Part shown: positions 62,685 through 64,000 of the stretch, in pieces
Layout of the letters: every line of letters begins with the position of its first letter
How positions within the stretch are numbered: the first letter of the stretch is position 1
From: Capnocytophaga sp. oral taxon 338 str. F0234
GTDB lineage: Bacteria; Bacteroidota; Bacteroidia; Flavobacteriales; Flavobacteriaceae
Assembly: GCF_000192225.1 (NCBI RefSeq)
Contig: NZ_GL872413.1
Span: 677,751 to 741,750, forward strand
Length of the DNA: 64,000 nt
Reading direction: 5' to 3'
The notes under the pieces: model-generated
The model's database searches: none
Told to the model about the DNA's origin: nothing
Seen by the model: the letters and a program-made list of their open reading frames with translations, nothing else
Program-made: the position numbers and the translations under genes

Positions 62685-62755
62685 TAGAGGCAAATAGCAA
62701 TTCGCCCATATAGTTTCATCAGTCATTAGTAAAAGTAAATAGTAATTTGCCTCTA
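62685..62755. repeat. inverted repeat related to the 41-bp repeat
   Basis: TAGAGGCAAAT (62685-62695) pairs with ATTTGCCTCTA (62745-62755). Inside, GCAATTCGCCCATATAG matches the units at 41301-41400. It may also terminate the upstream gene. Confidence 0.6.
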
Positions 62756-62770
62756 CTAATGACTTTTTTG

Positions 62771-62778
62771 TATCTTTG
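62771..62778 (+). promoter_or_regulatory. -7 box of the YbjT-like gene
   Basis: TATCTTTG, with TTTG 21 nt upstream (62746-62749). The leader is about 50 nt. Confidence 0.5.
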
Positions 62779-62830
62779 CACCCTATACAGCACAACAAAT
62801 TACCTCTTAACTCTTATCTCTTACCTAAAA

Positions 62831-63469
62831 ATGAAAGCCCTTATCATCGGTGCTACAGGCGCCACTGGAAAAGATTTAGTAACACAACTTTTAACCGACG
62901 ACACTTATAGCGAGGCGCATTGCTTCGTGCGCGAACCTTTAGCCCTCACCCACCCCAAGCTACACGCTCACGTGGTCAATTTCGATACCCCCGAGGCGTG
63001 GGCTGACTTACTTCAGGGTGATGTAGCTTTCTCTTGTTTGGGCACCACCTTAGCCGTTGCAGGTAGCAAAGAAGCACAATGGCGCGTGGATTACGACTAT
63101 CAGTACGCCTTTGCCCAGCAGTATAAAGCCAATGGGATACCTACTTTTGTACTCGTCTCGGCTGCAGGGGCTACAACGCAATCTAAACTGTTCTACAACC
63201 GTATGAAAGGACAGTTAGAGGATGCAGTGAAAGCCCTTGGTTTCTCACGCTTGCTCATTTTCCAACCCTCAGTATTAGTGCGCAAAGGGTCAGATAGAAA
63301 AGGTGAGCAATTTGGACTCAAAATGATTGTTCTCCTCAACAAAATAGGACTCTTCAAACGTTACCGCCCTATGCCTACCGAAATATTAGCCGAAAAAATG
63401 TTATCGGCTGTACACAAGTCCCCTAAAGGAACTTTCACCTTTGTTTTAGATAAAATTTTTGAGATATAA
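62831..63469 (+). CDS. NAD(P)-binding atypical SDR (HTATIP2/YbjT-like)
   Basis: 212 residues. MKALIIGATGATGKDLVTQL is the dinucleotide loop, followed by CLGTTLAVAGSKEAQWRVDY, VLVSAAGATTQSKLFYNRMK (YNRMK as the Yxx(x)K-type site) and LLIFQPSVLVRKG. Likely an oxidoreductase or NADPH sensor of unknown substrate. ATG 62831 is chosen because the frame's earlier start precedes the promoter. It ends the Crp/Fnr-SnoaL cluster. Confidence 0.85.
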   Translation: MKALIIGATGATGKDLVTQLLTDDTYSEAHCFVREPLALTHPKLHAHVVNFDTPEAWADLLQGDVAFSCLGTTLAVAGSKEAQWRVDYDYQYAFAQQYKANGIPTFVLVSAAGATTQSKLFYNRMKGQLEDAVKALGFSRLLIFQPSVLVRKGSDRKGEQFGLKMIVLLNKIGLFKRYRPMPTEILAEKMLSAVHKSPKGTFTFVLDKIFEI

Positions 63470-63473
63470 TAAA

Positions 63474-63504
63474 TTGGTAAATCAGTAAATTATTTCTAAC
63501 TTTG
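63474..63504 (+). promoter_or_regulatory. promoter of the AAA ATPase gene
   Basis: TTG (63474-63476) and TAACTTTG (63497-63504) are separated by 20 nt. Confidence 0.6.
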
Positions 63505-63533
63505 CCTTCTCTAAGTTCAATAGTAAAAAGAAT

Positions 63534-64000
63534 ATGAAAATAAAAGAGATAACACTTCGAAATTACAAACGTTTTGTAGAACAAAAAACTATTTTTTTTC
63601 ACAAAGATGGAGAGATAAATGATATGACCCTTATCGTAGGGAATAATGGTACAGGGAAAAGTTCTCTGTTACAAGCTATTGTAATGATGATAGCCCCTCT
63701 TACACGTGATCACTTTAGTGTAGAAGATATCGATTGGAGTGGTTTTGAATACCGTTTTATACAAAGCGGAGGACGTATGCCTTTAAAGGTAGAGGTTACT
63801 ATTGACTTTTCAGAAGAAGAACTCAATGAAACAGTTCTTTATGCTGAAAGACTTAAGAAAATGGGGAATAAGTTAGATCTCCCTAATAAAAATGAGACAG
63901 TCAACATTTTTTTTGATTATAAAAAAAAGAAGCCTATTGTTAGAGGTAAGGGAGGAGGAAATCTTTTTCAATTCTTTGGGCATCAATACGCTAAACAACT
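63534..64000 (+). CDS. AAA family ATPase, 5' part only
   Basis: ATG at 63534 opens a frame that continues past the window end (at least 155 codons). MKIKEITLRNYKRFVEQKTI is the typical start of RecF/SMC/OLD-like ATPases, and Walker A is IVGNNGTGKSSLLQAIV. The rest (HFSVEDIDWSGFEYRFIQSG) is not diagnostic. Such ATPases often belong to defence modules (OLD, Gabija, Septu types), but the partner genes are outside the window. Confidence 0.85.
   Translation, partial: MKIKEITLRNYKRFVEQKTIFFHKDGEINDMTLIVGNNGTGKSSLLQAIVMMIAPLTRDHFSVEDIDWSGFEYRFIQSGGRMPLKVEVTIDFSEEELNETVLYAERLKKMGNKLDLPNKNETVNIFFDYKKKKPIVRGKGGGNLFQFFGHQYAKQ

Overview
The window reads as chromosome of a low-GC Bacteroidota, family Flavobacteriaceae, most plausibly a Capnocytophaga. 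The genus is inference from gene content; no 16S rRNA gene is present. Signs of the group are gliding genes gldB and gldC, a bacillithiol gene (bshA), clade II (Sec-type) nitrous oxide reductase beside ammonifying nitrite reductase, TonB-dependent receptors, and Bacteroidota promoters (-7 box TAnnTTTG, sometimes with a -33 TTG about 19-20 nt upstream) in front of most transcription units.

Layout. 1-845: tRNA-His and a gene-free, possibly structured stretch. 846-13801: housekeeping genes (ychF, mlaD-like, a membrane Fe-S protein, oxyR, ppx, hemB, an outer-membrane barrel, mscL, a sirtuin, hemD-hemE, an NlpC/P60 hydrolase, serS). 13921-21390: gpmA, then a leftward nos operon: c-type cytochrome, nosZ, an unnamed 203-residue membrane protein, nosL, nosD, nosF, nosY. 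21689-37469: bshA, tsaD, tamB-prmC-perM-methyltransferase, an ABC permease with a VanX-type dipeptidase, two OmpH/Skp chaperones, and a PiT phosphate transporter with a PhoU-like tail. 37665-43613: a porin divergent from nrfH-nrfA-resB-ccsA, the respiratory nitrite ammonification unit with its system II cytochrome c maturation genes. 43605-47007: menC, gldB-gldC, a Gfo/Idh/MocA oxidoreductase. 47085-63469: accessory genes, including a tandem SUKH/SDR array, a TonB receptor with an AraC regulator, membrane proteins of unknown function, and a Crp/Fnr-centred stress-like cluster. 63534-64000: start of an AAA ATPase that runs off the window.

How the genes fit together. NrfHA (nitrite to ammonium) takes electrons from menaquinol, which menC helps make; the nos operon reduces N2O. 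Both rely on haem (hemB, hemD, hemE) and covalent haem attachment (resB, ccsA). This resembles a microaerobic or anaerobic respirer living with host-derived nitrogen oxides.

Most notable: (1) a Crp/Fnr regulator gene followed by two promoters with the same 14-bp palindrome at exactly the same distance from the -7 box; (2) a 1,333-bp tandem duplication of a SUKH-SDR gene pair that fused one SDR to one SUKH domain; (3) three otherwise open frames each broken by one in-frame TAA (resB and two unknown genes), all explainable by CAA to TAA; (4) an 18-bp-arm palindrome between the nrf operon and the divergent porin that encodes both -33/-7 promoters face to face; (5) several dispersed intergenic repeat families.
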